In this document: positions 48,395-55,777 of the stretch, in pieces
Numbering within the stretch: the first letter of the stretch is position 1
How the letters are laid out: the number at the start of each line of letters is the position of its first letter
Assembly (NCBI RefSeq): GCF_046254905.1
Contig: NZ_CP158016.1
Span: 744,001-808,000 of the forward strand
Source of the DNA: Pseudaeromonas aegiceratis
Lineage (GTDB): Bacteria > Pseudomonadota > Gammaproteobacteria > Enterobacterales > Aeromonadaceae
DNA: 64,000 nt
Direction of reading: 5' to 3'
Position numbers and translations under genes: made by a program
The notes under the pieces: generated by a model
Database searches by the model: none
Told to the model about the DNA's origin: nothing
What the model saw: the letters and a program-made list of their open reading frames with translations, nothing else

Positions 48395-50716
48395 TTAATC
48401 GTTGAGGTTAAACGGGCGGCTGTAAGGCAACAAGCGGGTATCCAGCGTAAAGTCGGTACCCGAGCCGATGCTTCCCAGCCCCTTGAGTTCAAATTGCAGG
48501 CCCAGCTTGTTTTCGGTCTCGGCGGTCAGGCTGGCGTTATCCGGCCGGCGATGGCGTTCGAAGGCCAGGTTGATGCTCCAGCAACAGGCGTCGTAGCGAA
48601 CGCCGAGCAGGGAGTCTAGGTCGGTGCCTTCCTGCACATCCATGTAGTGGGCACCGATGAGCTGCCAGTGGTCCGCCACCGGCAAGCGGGACAGCAGGCC
48701 CAGCTGGCTGATGTCGGTGACCGAGTCGGGATCATTCAAATCCAGGTTGGCCTCCCGCACATAGCGGTAGTTGATCTGACCCAGCCACTGCTCCTGCTGG
48801 TATTCCACGGCGGCGCTGCCGGCGGAGAAGCGGTTTTGCTGGGTGTCGTACTCCACCCCGGTATGGCCGAACCAGTGGTGCAGGGGCCGCACGTCGCCGC
48901 GGAAGGAGAGCAGGGAGCGGGAGTTGGTGCTCACCACCTCCTTGGGGTAGAAGGTCACCCTGGGGGGGGACAGATCGTAGGACTGGCCCAGGGTCAGGCG
49001 CACCCGCTCAGTACCCTCGGCATCAAACACCCGGCTGGTGGCCCCCACGCTCACCCGGTTGGCATCGCTGATGCGGTCCAGGCCGGCGTAGCGGCGATCG
49101 CTAAACAGGCTGTAGTACTCCTGGCGCATGGTGGTGGTGTCATACAGGCCGATATTGTCCTGGTTGCGGTAAGGCACATACAGATACTGGAACTGGGGTT
49201 CCAGGGTCTGGGTGAAGGGCCGGTTCTGCCAGTAGTCCTGGCGATCGAAGATCAGCTTGCCGGCGACCCGCACCGACGGCAGCGTCCGGTTAACCTGCTC
49301 GTCCAGATGATTGAGTCCCAGGGCCACCAGGTTGCTGTCGTAATCATCCGGCAGCTGTTGCTGGTAGTGGGTGTACATCAGACGGAACTGGCTGTCGAGC
49401 TGATAGCCGGGGGCGGCCAGCAGCGGCAGGTTGAATTGGGGCTCGATGTGGAAGCGCTGGCCGCGGTAGAAGTTGCTGCTTTCGTGATCGAAGTTGGACA
49501 GCTCCGTCTTCAGTGCCAGATCGTAACCGCTGGCGGGAAAGTAGGCGTTGAAGTTGAGGCGCGGCAGCAACTTATGGGGGAGCACGGCGTCGGCCAGCAG
49601 GATCTGGTAGTCCCGCGCCTCGCCGGTAAGGTTCCAGTTGGGCTGGTAGTAACCCAGGGTCAGGGACTGCTGCAGCTGGTTGTCCACCAGGGTGCCCACC
49701 GAGGGGGAGAGATCGTTGAAGTAGTTGTAATCCTTCTCCGTGACCCGGGTATAGTTCACCTTCAAACGCAAGGCATCATCCATGGCCTTGGTCTGGTGCT
49801 CTATGTTGATCAGCCAGCGGCTGGCGTCATCCATCTTGCGATCATCCCCCAGCCATTCGCCATACAGGCTGCCTTGGCTGCCCTCCCACGGCAGGTAGCG
49901 GAACTCGCTCCGGGCCATGGTGCCACGCTCCTGGATGTAGCGCGGGGTGAAGGTCATGTCGTAGTTGGGGGCGATATTCCAGTAGATGGGCTGGGCGAAG
50001 TCCACCCCGTCGCGATTGGAGTAACCCATGGTGGGGTAGAGCAGGCCGGACTTGCGCTCATCCTTGATGGGGAAGCTCATGTAGGGCACGTAGAAGATGG
50101 GGACATCCTTGATCCAGAGGCTGGCATTCCAGGCCTCACCGAACACCTCGTCCTGATCCAGCGAGACCTCGCTGGCCTTGAGCTTCCACATCTCCTGCCC
50201 CAGGGGACAGGTGGTGAATTCGGCGCCGCTGAGTTTCACCGAACTCTCTTTTTCGTTGAGCTGGATCAGCTTGGCCTGGCCGCGGGCCGGCGAGCCGTGC
50301 AGCTGGTAGCTGGCCTGGCTGATGGTGGACTCCCGGCTGTTGAGATCCCCCTTGAGCTCGCCTTGGCTCACCAGGGTCACGCTGCCGTCCTTGTAGCGGA
50401 TATCGCCGTGGGCGGTGACCTGCCGGGTCTGCTGATCCAGCTCTGTGTACTGGGAGCTGAACTGCTTGAGGCCCTGCTTGACCTCTACATCCCCTTGATA
50501 GACGGCCTTGCCCTGCTGGGTGGCTTCGGCGCGGTCGGAGGTGACCTCCACCGGTTGGGCCTTCTCGTTGTCATCGGCCTCCACCAGGGGCGGCACATTG
50601 GGATAGCAGCGCTCGTCAAACACCCCGGCTCCCAGCTGCAGTTGCGCCAGTGCGGCGGGTGCCCAGAGTACAGAGGTCAGCACGAGGGCGGTGAAACCTG
50701 TGGAGGGGTTGCGCAT
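48395..50716 (-). CDS. lptD: LPS-assembly protein LptD
   Basis: Outer-membrane barrel that with LptE inserts lipopolysaccharide into the outer leaflet. 773 residues: signal peptide (about 1-24, ending A-L-A), OstA/LptA-like jellyroll (about 50-190) and a 26-strand-type barrel to the C-terminus. The four disulfide cysteines expected from E. coli LptD are visible: C37, C170 and the C711-C712 pair. The barrel is rich in Tyr, Gln and Arg. First gene of the minus-strand cluster; divergent from amgK. Confidence 0.97.
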   Translation of the reverse strand: MRNPSTGFTALVLTSVLWAPAALAQLQLGAGVFDERCYPNVPPLVEADDNEKAQPVEVTSDRAEATQQGKAVYQGDVEVKQGLKQFSSQYTELDQQTRQVTAHGDIRYKDGSVTLVSQGELKGDLNSRESTISQASYQLHGSPARGQAKLIQLNEKESSVKLSGAEFTTCPLGQEMWKLKASEVSLDQDEVFGEAWNASLWIKDVPIFYVPYMSFPIKDERKSGLLYPTMGYSNRDGVDFAQPIYWNIAPNYDMTFTPRYIQERGTMARSEFRYLPWEGSQGSLYGEWLGDDRKMDDASRWLINIEHQTKAMDDALRLKVNYTRVTEKDYNYFNDLSPSVGTLVDNQLQQSLTLGYYQPNWNLTGEARDYQILLADAVLPHKLLPRLNFNAYFPASGYDLALKTELSNFDHESSNFYRGQRFHIEPQFNLPLLAAPGYQLDSQFRLMYTHYQQQLPDDYDSNLVALGLNHLDEQVNRTLPSVRVAGKLIFDRQDYWQNRPFTQTLEPQFQYLYVPYRNQDNIGLYDTTTMRQEYYSLFSDRRYAGLDRISDANRVSVGATSRVFDAEGTERVRLTLGQSYDLSPPRVTFYPKEVVSTNSRSLLSFRGDVRPLHHWFGHTGVEYDTQQNRFSAGSAAVEYQQEQWLGQINYRYVREANLDLNDPDSVTDISQLGLLSRLPVADHWQLIGAHYMDVQEGTDLDSLLGVRYDACCWSINLAFERHRRPDNASLTAETENKLGLQFELKGLGSIGSGTDFTLDTRLLPYSRPFNLND

Positions 50717-50848
50717 CGTCCGAATTGGTCCTTGCAGGGGCCCGGGCCGCCGAGGGGCTTGGTTGTGCTTTGCCGGGCATTACATTATGTTAGCCGCTTA
50801 TGATAATGCATTCTTTGTGTCAGGGCTAACGGCCCGCAACAACTCATC
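50717..50848. promoter_or_regulatory. divergent promoter region lptD / amgK
   Basis: 132 bases between divergent starts, with an AT-rich core (about 50780-50816). It contains TATGAT/GATAAT (50799-50807, + strand) and CATAAT-like sequence on the minus strand as candidate -10 elements. No confident -35 and no sigma-E GGAACTT element were found. The amgK start has no clear Shine-Dalgarno. Confidence 0.4.
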
Positions 50849-51838
50849 ATGAGCCAATCCAGACAGACCCTCTTGACCCACTGGGCCCGCCAGCAACTGG
50901 CGGATCCTACCCTGCAACTGACCCTGATCTCCGGCGATGCCAGTTTCCGCCGCTACTACCGCGGCGGCGGCCTCATCTGGGTGGATGCGCCACCCCAGAC
51001 CGAGAAGAATGCGGCCTTTATCCAGGTGGCCGAGGCCCTGGCCGCCGCTGGCATACCGGCCCCTCGGGTGCGCCAGGCGGATCTGCAGCAGGGCTTCCTG
51101 GCGTTGACGGATCTGGGAGATCGGCAGCTGCTGGCCGAACTCAATGATCAGACGGTGGCGGCCTGGTACGCCAAGGCCATCGCCCTCTTGCCGCGCATCG
51201 CCCAGCTCCCCTTGGCGGCCCAGCTGCCGGCCTTCGATGCCGACTTCATGGCGGTGGAGAACAGCATCTTCCCGCAGTGGTTGCTGGAGCGGCACCTGGG
51301 GTTGTCGCTCTCCCGCGCCGAGCGCCAGCTGCTGGCGGACAGCTTTGCCTGCCTCACCGACAACAACCTGGCCCAGCCCCAGGTGGCCATGCACCGGGAT
51401 TACCACAGCCGCAACCTGATGGTGGGGCAAGACGAGGCCCTGGCCGTGCTGGATTTCCAGGACATGGTGCGCGGCCCCCTGACCTATGATCTCGTCTCCT
51501 TGCTGCGGGATTGCTATATCCGCTGGCCCGCTACCGTGATCCAGGAGGGGCAGGCCCAGGCCTATGACCTGTATCAGGCCGCCGGCCTGCTGGCGGGCTA
51601 TTCCAAGGACGAGTTTGCCTACGCCTTCGATCTCACCGGGCTGCAGCGCCACCTCAAGGCGGCGGGGATCTTCGCCCGCCTCAATCACAGGGACGGCAAG
51701 CCAGGCTATTTGCCGGACATTCCCCGAACCCTGGATTACGTGTTGCAGGTGGCCCAGCGCCATGCCCCCTTGCAGGATCTGGCCCACTGGCTGAGTACCC
51801 GGGTGCTGACGCACAAGGAGCTGCAATGCGCGCCATGA
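50849..51838 (+). CDS. amgK: anomeric N-acetylmuramate/N-acetylglucosamine kinase
   Basis: Cell-wall recycling kinase that makes MurNAc-1-phosphate. 329 residues of the aminoglycoside-phosphotransferase fold. The catalytic loop is M-H-R-D-Y-H-S-R-N-L (about 184-193) and the metal-binding segment is L-D-F-Q-D. It overlaps murU by 13 bases, and the AmgK-MurU pair next to lptD is the known arrangement in pseudomonads. This supports the specific name rather than a generic phosphotransferase. Confidence 0.92.
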   Translation: MSQSRQTLLTHWARQQLADPTLQLTLISGDASFRRYYRGGGLIWVDAPPQTEKNAAFIQVAEALAAAGIPAPRVRQADLQQGFLALTDLGDRQLLAELNDQTVAAWYAKAIALLPRIAQLPLAAQLPAFDADFMAVENSIFPQWLLERHLGLSLSRAERQLLADSFACLTDNNLAQPQVAMHRDYHSRNLMVGQDEALAVLDFQDMVRGPLTYDLVSLLRDCYIRWPATVIQEGQAQAYDLYQAAGLLAGYSKDEFAYAFDLTGLQRHLKAAGIFARLNHRDGKPGYLPDIPRTLDYVLQVAQRHAPLQDLAHWLSTRVLTHKELQCAP

Positions 51839-52512
51839 TACTGGCTGCCGGGCGGGGAGAGCGGATGCGCCCCCTGACCGACAGCCTGCCCAAGCCGTTG
51901 CTGACGGTGGGGGGCAAGCCGCTCATCGTATGGCATCTCGAGAAGCTCAGGGCGGCCGGCATCACAGAGATCGTCATCAATCACGCCTGGCTGGGGGACA
52001 AGCTCGAGGCGGCCCTGGGGGATGGGCGCCAGTTCGGCGTGCAGATCGCCTGGTCGCCGGAGGCGCCGGGCGGCCTGGAGACCGCCGGCGGCATCCGCCA
52101 GGCCCTGCCCTTGCTGGGGGACGATCCCTTCTGGGTGGTGAACGGCGATATCTGGCTGGCGGGGGAGTACGGCCCCTTGCTGTGCCCCCTGGCGCCGGCG
52201 GCCCTGGGGCATCTGTGGCTGGTGGCCAATCCGCCCCAGCACCCGGCGGGGGACTTCGCCCTGGCCGAGGGGCTGGTGGTCGGCAAGGCGGCGGGCCGGC
52301 CCAGCTACACCTTCAGCGGCCTAGCCTGTTATCGGCCGGCGGCCTTTGCCGGCGAACCACCAGGGCGGGCGCCGCTGCGGCCGCTGTTTGAGCGCTGGAT
52401 CGCCGGTGGTCAGTTGGCGGGCGCCTATCTGGATCGGGCCTGGGAGGATGTGGGCACCCCGGCACGCTTGGCCGCCCTGGATGGGCGTCTGGCGCAGGAG
52501 CAAGGGGCATAA
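51826..52512 (+). CDS. murU: N-acetylmuramate-1-phosphate uridylyltransferase
   Basis: Makes UDP-MurNAc from MurNAc-1-phosphate, letting recycled sugar bypass MurA/MurB and so fosfomycin. 228 residues; nucleotidyltransferase signature M-I-L-A-A-G-R-G-E-R-M-R-P-L-T-D with P-K-P-L-L, then V-V-N-G-D-I-W (metal Asp). The end D-R-A-W-E-D-V-G-T-P-A-R-L is typical. TAATG overlap with djlA. Confidence 0.94.
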   Translation: MRAMILAAGRGERMRPLTDSLPKPLLTVGGKPLIVWHLEKLRAAGITEIVINHAWLGDKLEAALGDGRQFGVQIAWSPEAPGGLETAGGIRQALPLLGDDPFWVVNGDIWLAGEYGPLLCPLAPAALGHLWLVANPPQHPAGDFALAEGLVVGKAAGRPSYTFSGLACYRPAAFAGEPPGRAPLRPLFERWIAGGQLAGAYLDRAWEDVGTPARLAALDGRLAQEQGA

Positions 52513-53339
52513 TGGGTAAGCTTATCGGTTTCTTGTTGGGCTTTTGGCTGTTGCACCTGCCCGGCGCCCTGCTGGGGCTGTGGATCGGCCACCTTTTCGA
52601 TCAGGCCTCGCGGCGTCAGCAGGCGTTTGGCTGGCGACGCCAGCCGGATGCCCAGCAGCAGGCGGTGTTCTTGCACACCACCTTCGCCGTCATGGGCCAT
52701 GTGGCCAAGGGGGCCGGCCGGGTCAGCGAGCAGCAGATCCGCGCCGCCAGCTGGTTTATGGATCGCATGGGGCTGACCGGCCAGGTGCGCACCGAGGCCC
52801 AGGACTCGTTTCGCCAGGGCAAGCAGGCGGACTTTCCGCTGGAGGAGACCCTCAGCAGTTTTCGCCATGCCTGCCGTGGTCAGCAGGATCTGCTGCGGGT
52901 GTTCCTTGAGGTGCAGCTGCAGGCGGCGTTTTCCGACGGCCAGCCCACGGTGGAGCAGCGTCAGCGCCTGCTGGAGGTGGCGGAGCTCTTGGGCTTCTCC
53001 CGCTGGGAGTTGGAGCAGTTTCTGGCCATGGCCCAGGCGGAGTCCAACTTTTCCTCCGCCCGCCAGGGTCAGTCGCAGCGACAACAGCAGCAGGGCCGCG
53101 CTTACCAGGCCCCGCCGCGGCGGGATCAGCTGGCCGATGCCTACACCATACTGGGGGTGGCGGCGGAGGTGTCCGACGCCGAGGTGAAGAAGGCCTATCG
53201 CAAGCAGATGAGCAAGCATCATCCGGACAAGCTGGCGGCCCGCGGTCTGCCGCCCGAGATGATGAACATGGCCAAGGAGAAGGCCCAGGAGATACAGCAG
53301 GCCTGGGAGCTGATCAAACAGGCCCGCGGCATGCGCTGA
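52512..53339 (+). CDS. djlA: co-chaperone DjlA
   Basis: Membrane-anchored DnaJ-like regulator of DnaK, 275 residues. It has an N-terminal membrane segment (about 4-26), a TerB-like helical domain (about 50-180), a Gln-rich linker, and a C-terminal J domain (about 205-272) with the H-H-P-D-K motif (HPD). It overlaps murU by one base. The chromosomal link of djlA to lptD is also seen in E. coli, where the two are divergent neighbours. Confidence 0.95.
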   Translation: MGKLIGFLLGFWLLHLPGALLGLWIGHLFDQASRRQQAFGWRRQPDAQQQAVFLHTTFAVMGHVAKGAGRVSEQQIRAASWFMDRMGLTGQVRTEAQDSFRQGKQADFPLEETLSSFRHACRGQQDLLRVFLEVQLQAAFSDGQPTVEQRQRLLEVAELLGFSRWELEQFLAMAQAESNFSSARQGQSQRQQQQGRAYQAPPRRDQLADAYTILGVAAEVSDAEVKKAYRKQMSKHHPDKLAARGLPPEMMNMAKEKAQEIQQAWELIKQARGMR

Positions 53340-53347
53340 TCGGACGG

Positions 53348-54304
53348 CTAGTCGACGCGTCTGAGGGCTTCGCCGGCCATAAAGGCCTCCAGGTTGTCGA
53401 TCAGCTGATCCGCCAGGGTCTGCATGGCCTCATCGCTGGCCCAGGCCACGTGGGGGGTGAGCAGCAGCTTGCCGCCGCGCAGGGCCTGCATCAGTGGGCT
53501 GTCCGCCGGCGGCGGCTCCTGGCTCGCCACATCGCAGGCCGCGCCGGCCAGTTGCCCCTTGTTCAGGGCCTCCAGCAGCGCCGCCTCGTCCACTATGCCG
53601 CCCCGGGCCGTGTTGATCAGCCAGGCGGAGTCTTTCATTTGCCGCAACTCAGCCGCAGCTATGAGTCCGCGGGTCTCGTCCGTCAGCGGGCAGTGCAGGC
53701 TCAGCACATCGGCCTGCCGTAACACTTCCGTAAATGCTGTCCTGCCATCGCCGGCGATGGCGCCCTTGCGCCCGGCCAGCAGCACCCGCATGCCGATGGC
53801 CTGGGCTAGCTTGGCCACCGCCTGCCCCAGGCTGCCGCCGCCGATAATGCCTAGCGTCTTGCCGGCCAGATCGTGAATGGGATGGCCTAGGTAGCAAAAC
53901 TGCGGGCTGGCCTGCCAGGCGCCGCCCTGCAGATCCCGCTGATAGGCCACCAGGTTGCGCGCCAGGGCCAGCATGAGCCCTAGGGTATGTTCGGCCACCG
54001 AATGCACCGCGTATTGCTGTATGTTGCACACGGCGATGCCGCGGGCCCGGCAGGCGGAAAGATCGATGTGATCCGTGCCGGTGGCCGCCACGGCGATGAG
54101 CCTGAGATCCGGCAGCTGGGCCAGCTGTGCGGCGCTGAGCCGTACCTTGTTGGTGATGGCCAATTGGGCATCCTGCAGGCGGGCCACCACCTCATCGGGC
54201 TGGGTCTGGGGATAGTCTTGCCAGTCATGGGCGAAGGCGGGACGACGCAGCCGGATATGTGCCGGCAGGCTCTGGCTGTCCAGGAAGACGATGCGCATGG
54301 TCAT
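53348..54304 (-). CDS. D-2-hydroxyacid dehydrogenase (glycerate dehydrogenase-like)
   Basis: NAD(P)-dependent oxidoreductase, 318 residues; an in-frame ATG at 54298 (M-R-I-V-F-L-D) may be the true start. The Rossmann motif is G-I-I-G-G-G-S-L-G-Q; the catalytic Arg (N-T-A-R-G-G-I-V-D), Glu (in S-Q-E-P-P) and His (T-P-H-V-A-W-A-S) are present. The N-terminus resembles HprA-type hydroxypyruvate reductases; substrate not certain. It lies 9 bases after the DUF3530 gene on the same strand. Confidence 0.9.
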   Translation of the reverse strand: MTMRIVFLDSQSLPAHIRLRRPAFAHDWQDYPQTQPDEVVARLQDAQLAITNKVRLSAAQLAQLPDLRLIAVAATGTDHIDLSACRARGIAVCNIQQYAVHSVAEHTLGLMLALARNLVAYQRDLQGGAWQASPQFCYLGHPIHDLAGKTLGIIGGGSLGQAVAKLAQAIGMRVLLAGRKGAIAGDGRTAFTEVLRQADVLSLHCPLTDETRGLIAAAELRQMKDSAWLINTARGGIVDEAALLEALNKGQLAGAACDVASQEPPPADSPLMQALRGGKLLLTPHVAWASDEAMQTLADQLIDNLEAFMAGEALRRVD

Positions 54305-54313
54305 GGGGTGTCC

Positions 54314-55057
54314 TTATTGCCAGCCAAGGTGGTGTAGCCAGCCCTTGACCTGATTGGCCCACTGGCCGGGTTGGCGATAGCGCTGCTGCCGCCAGTCCAG
54401 TTTGTTGCTGCGCCGCACCTCCAGCTGACGGGCCTGGGCGGCATCCAGCCGCCAGGGATGGGGCGCATCGCGGTAGAGATCCAGCACGGGGACGGGGAGC
54501 TGGGCCAGCTCCCGGGCCATCACGGCATTGGCGTCCTTGGCCGGGTAGGCGGCATCCAGCAGCAGCAGGGCATCGGGGGCGGGGAGCTGTTGGGCCGCCA
54601 GCAGGCTGGCGAGCCAGGCGGCGCTGCTGCCCTGGGCCACCAGCAGGTGCTGGCCGCTGCTGTCGCCGGCGTTTTTCTGCAGATCCTTCACCTGTTCGGC
54701 CCACAGCTGGCGAAATTCCTGCACCTTCTGCTGATCCGCTTCGCTGCCGGGATCCAGGTCCTGCTGGCGGGGGCTGGGCAGCATGGTGAGGGTGTCGAAG
54801 CCTTGATCGTTGAGGGCATGGCTTAAGGGCAGCAGCTGGCTGACCTGCTGCCAGTCGGGCAGCAACAGGGCCAGGCCGAGCCGGTAGCCTTGATTGGTCT
54901 TGTGCCAGAGGGTGAGCTGGCTGCCCACCTGCTTGGCCTCGCCGTATTGCTGCCAGTCCTGATCCTGCCAGTAGACCTCATCCACGTTCACCTCTTCCTC
55001 CGCCAGGGCCAACCAGGGGCACAGCAGCAGTAACAGGACGAGCAGACATCTTGGCAT
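54314..55057 (-). CDS. DUF3530 family secreted alpha/beta-hydrolase-like protein
   Basis: 247 residues with a clear signal peptide (about 1-19, ending A-L-A). The mature part has a G-S-S-A-A-W nucleophile-elbow-like motif (about residues 143-148) and D-A-A-Y-P and H-P-W-R segments. This fits the DUF3530 family, which I recall as hydrolase-like proteins of unknown role found near rluA/djlA in gammaproteobacteria. Probably periplasmic. No substrate can be proposed. Confidence 0.8.
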   Translation of the reverse strand: MPRCLLVLLLLLCPWLALAEEEVNVDEVYWQDQDWQQYGEAKQVGSQLTLWHKTNQGYRLGLALLLPDWQQVSQLLPLSHALNDQGFDTLTMLPSPRQQDLDPGSEADQQKVQEFRQLWAEQVKDLQKNAGDSSGQHLLVAQGSSAAWLASLLAAQQLPAPDALLLLDAAYPAKDANAVMARELAQLPVPVLDLYRDAPHPWRLDAAQARQLEVRRSNKLDWRQQRYRQPGQWANQVKGWLHHLGWQ

Positions 55058-55081
55058 GGGGTCTCCTTACCCGGCAGGCGG

Positions 55082-55744
55082 CTACATGTCGAAGGGGGCG
55101 GGGGCCTCGAAGGTGAGGCGTTCGCCACTCACCGGATGATGGATCTTGAGCAGGGCCGCATGCAACAGCAGATGGGGGGCCGCCTGCTGAATTTGTGGCG
55201 GCGCGTAGAGATGGTCACCCAGTATGGGGTGGCCCAGCTCCATCATGTGTACCCGCAGCTGATGGGAGCGCCCCGTGATGGGCCGCAGCCGCATCAGGGT
55301 GCGATCGTCTTCCACCTTCTGGCGGATCCAGTGGGTGATGGCGCGGCGCCCGTGTTCATAGTTGACGTGCTGCAGCGGGCGGCGCTCCCAATCCACGCAC
55401 AGTGGCAGATCGATTGTGCCTTCCCCCTTGGCCACCTGGCCGGCGACCCAGGCGTAGTAGACCTTCTCGGTCTTGCGATCCTGGAACTGGCGGCCCAATG
55501 CGCTGGTGGCTTGGGCTGTCTTGGCCATGACGATGACCCCTGAGGTGCCCATGTCCAGCCGATGGACGCAGCCGGCCTCCGGATAGCGGGCCTTGACCCG
55601 GGAGGCGAGGCTGTCGAAGTGTTCGGCGGCCTTGCCTGGCACGCTGAGCAGTCCGCTGGGCTTGTTGAGCACTATGATGTGGTCATCCTCGAACAGGATG
55701 TCCAGATAGGGCTCCATGGGCGGCTGGTAGATAAAGGTACTCAT
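55082..55744 (-). CDS. rluA: dual-specificity pseudouridine synthase RluA
   Basis: Isomerises U746 of 23S rRNA and U32 of several tRNAs. 220 residues; the catalytic motif H-R-L-D-M-G-T-S-G places Asp64 as nucleophile. There is no S4 domain, as expected for RluA. The G-R-S-H-Q-L-R-V-H segment is also present. It follows rapA by 33 bases on the same strand, the rapA-rluA order of E. coli. Confidence 0.96.
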   Translation of the reverse strand: MSTFIYQPPMEPYLDILFEDDHIIVLNKPSGLLSVPGKAAEHFDSLASRVKARYPEAGCVHRLDMGTSGVIVMAKTAQATSALGRQFQDRKTEKVYYAWVAGQVAKGEGTIDLPLCVDWERRPLQHVNYEHGRRAITHWIRQKVEDDRTLMRLRPITGRSHQLRVHMMELGHPILGDHLYAPPQIQQAAPHLLLHAALLKIHHPVSGERLTFEAPAPFDM

Positions 55745-55777
55745 CGTCTCTTCTGCACACGAGGGGGCAAGGCCCCC

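Noticed and set aside
48647..50803. 718-codon open frame on + opposite lptD
   Set aside because: It lies exactly opposite a full, cysteine-complete LptD. The composition is typical of an antisense shadow in GC-rich DNA and shows no family motif.
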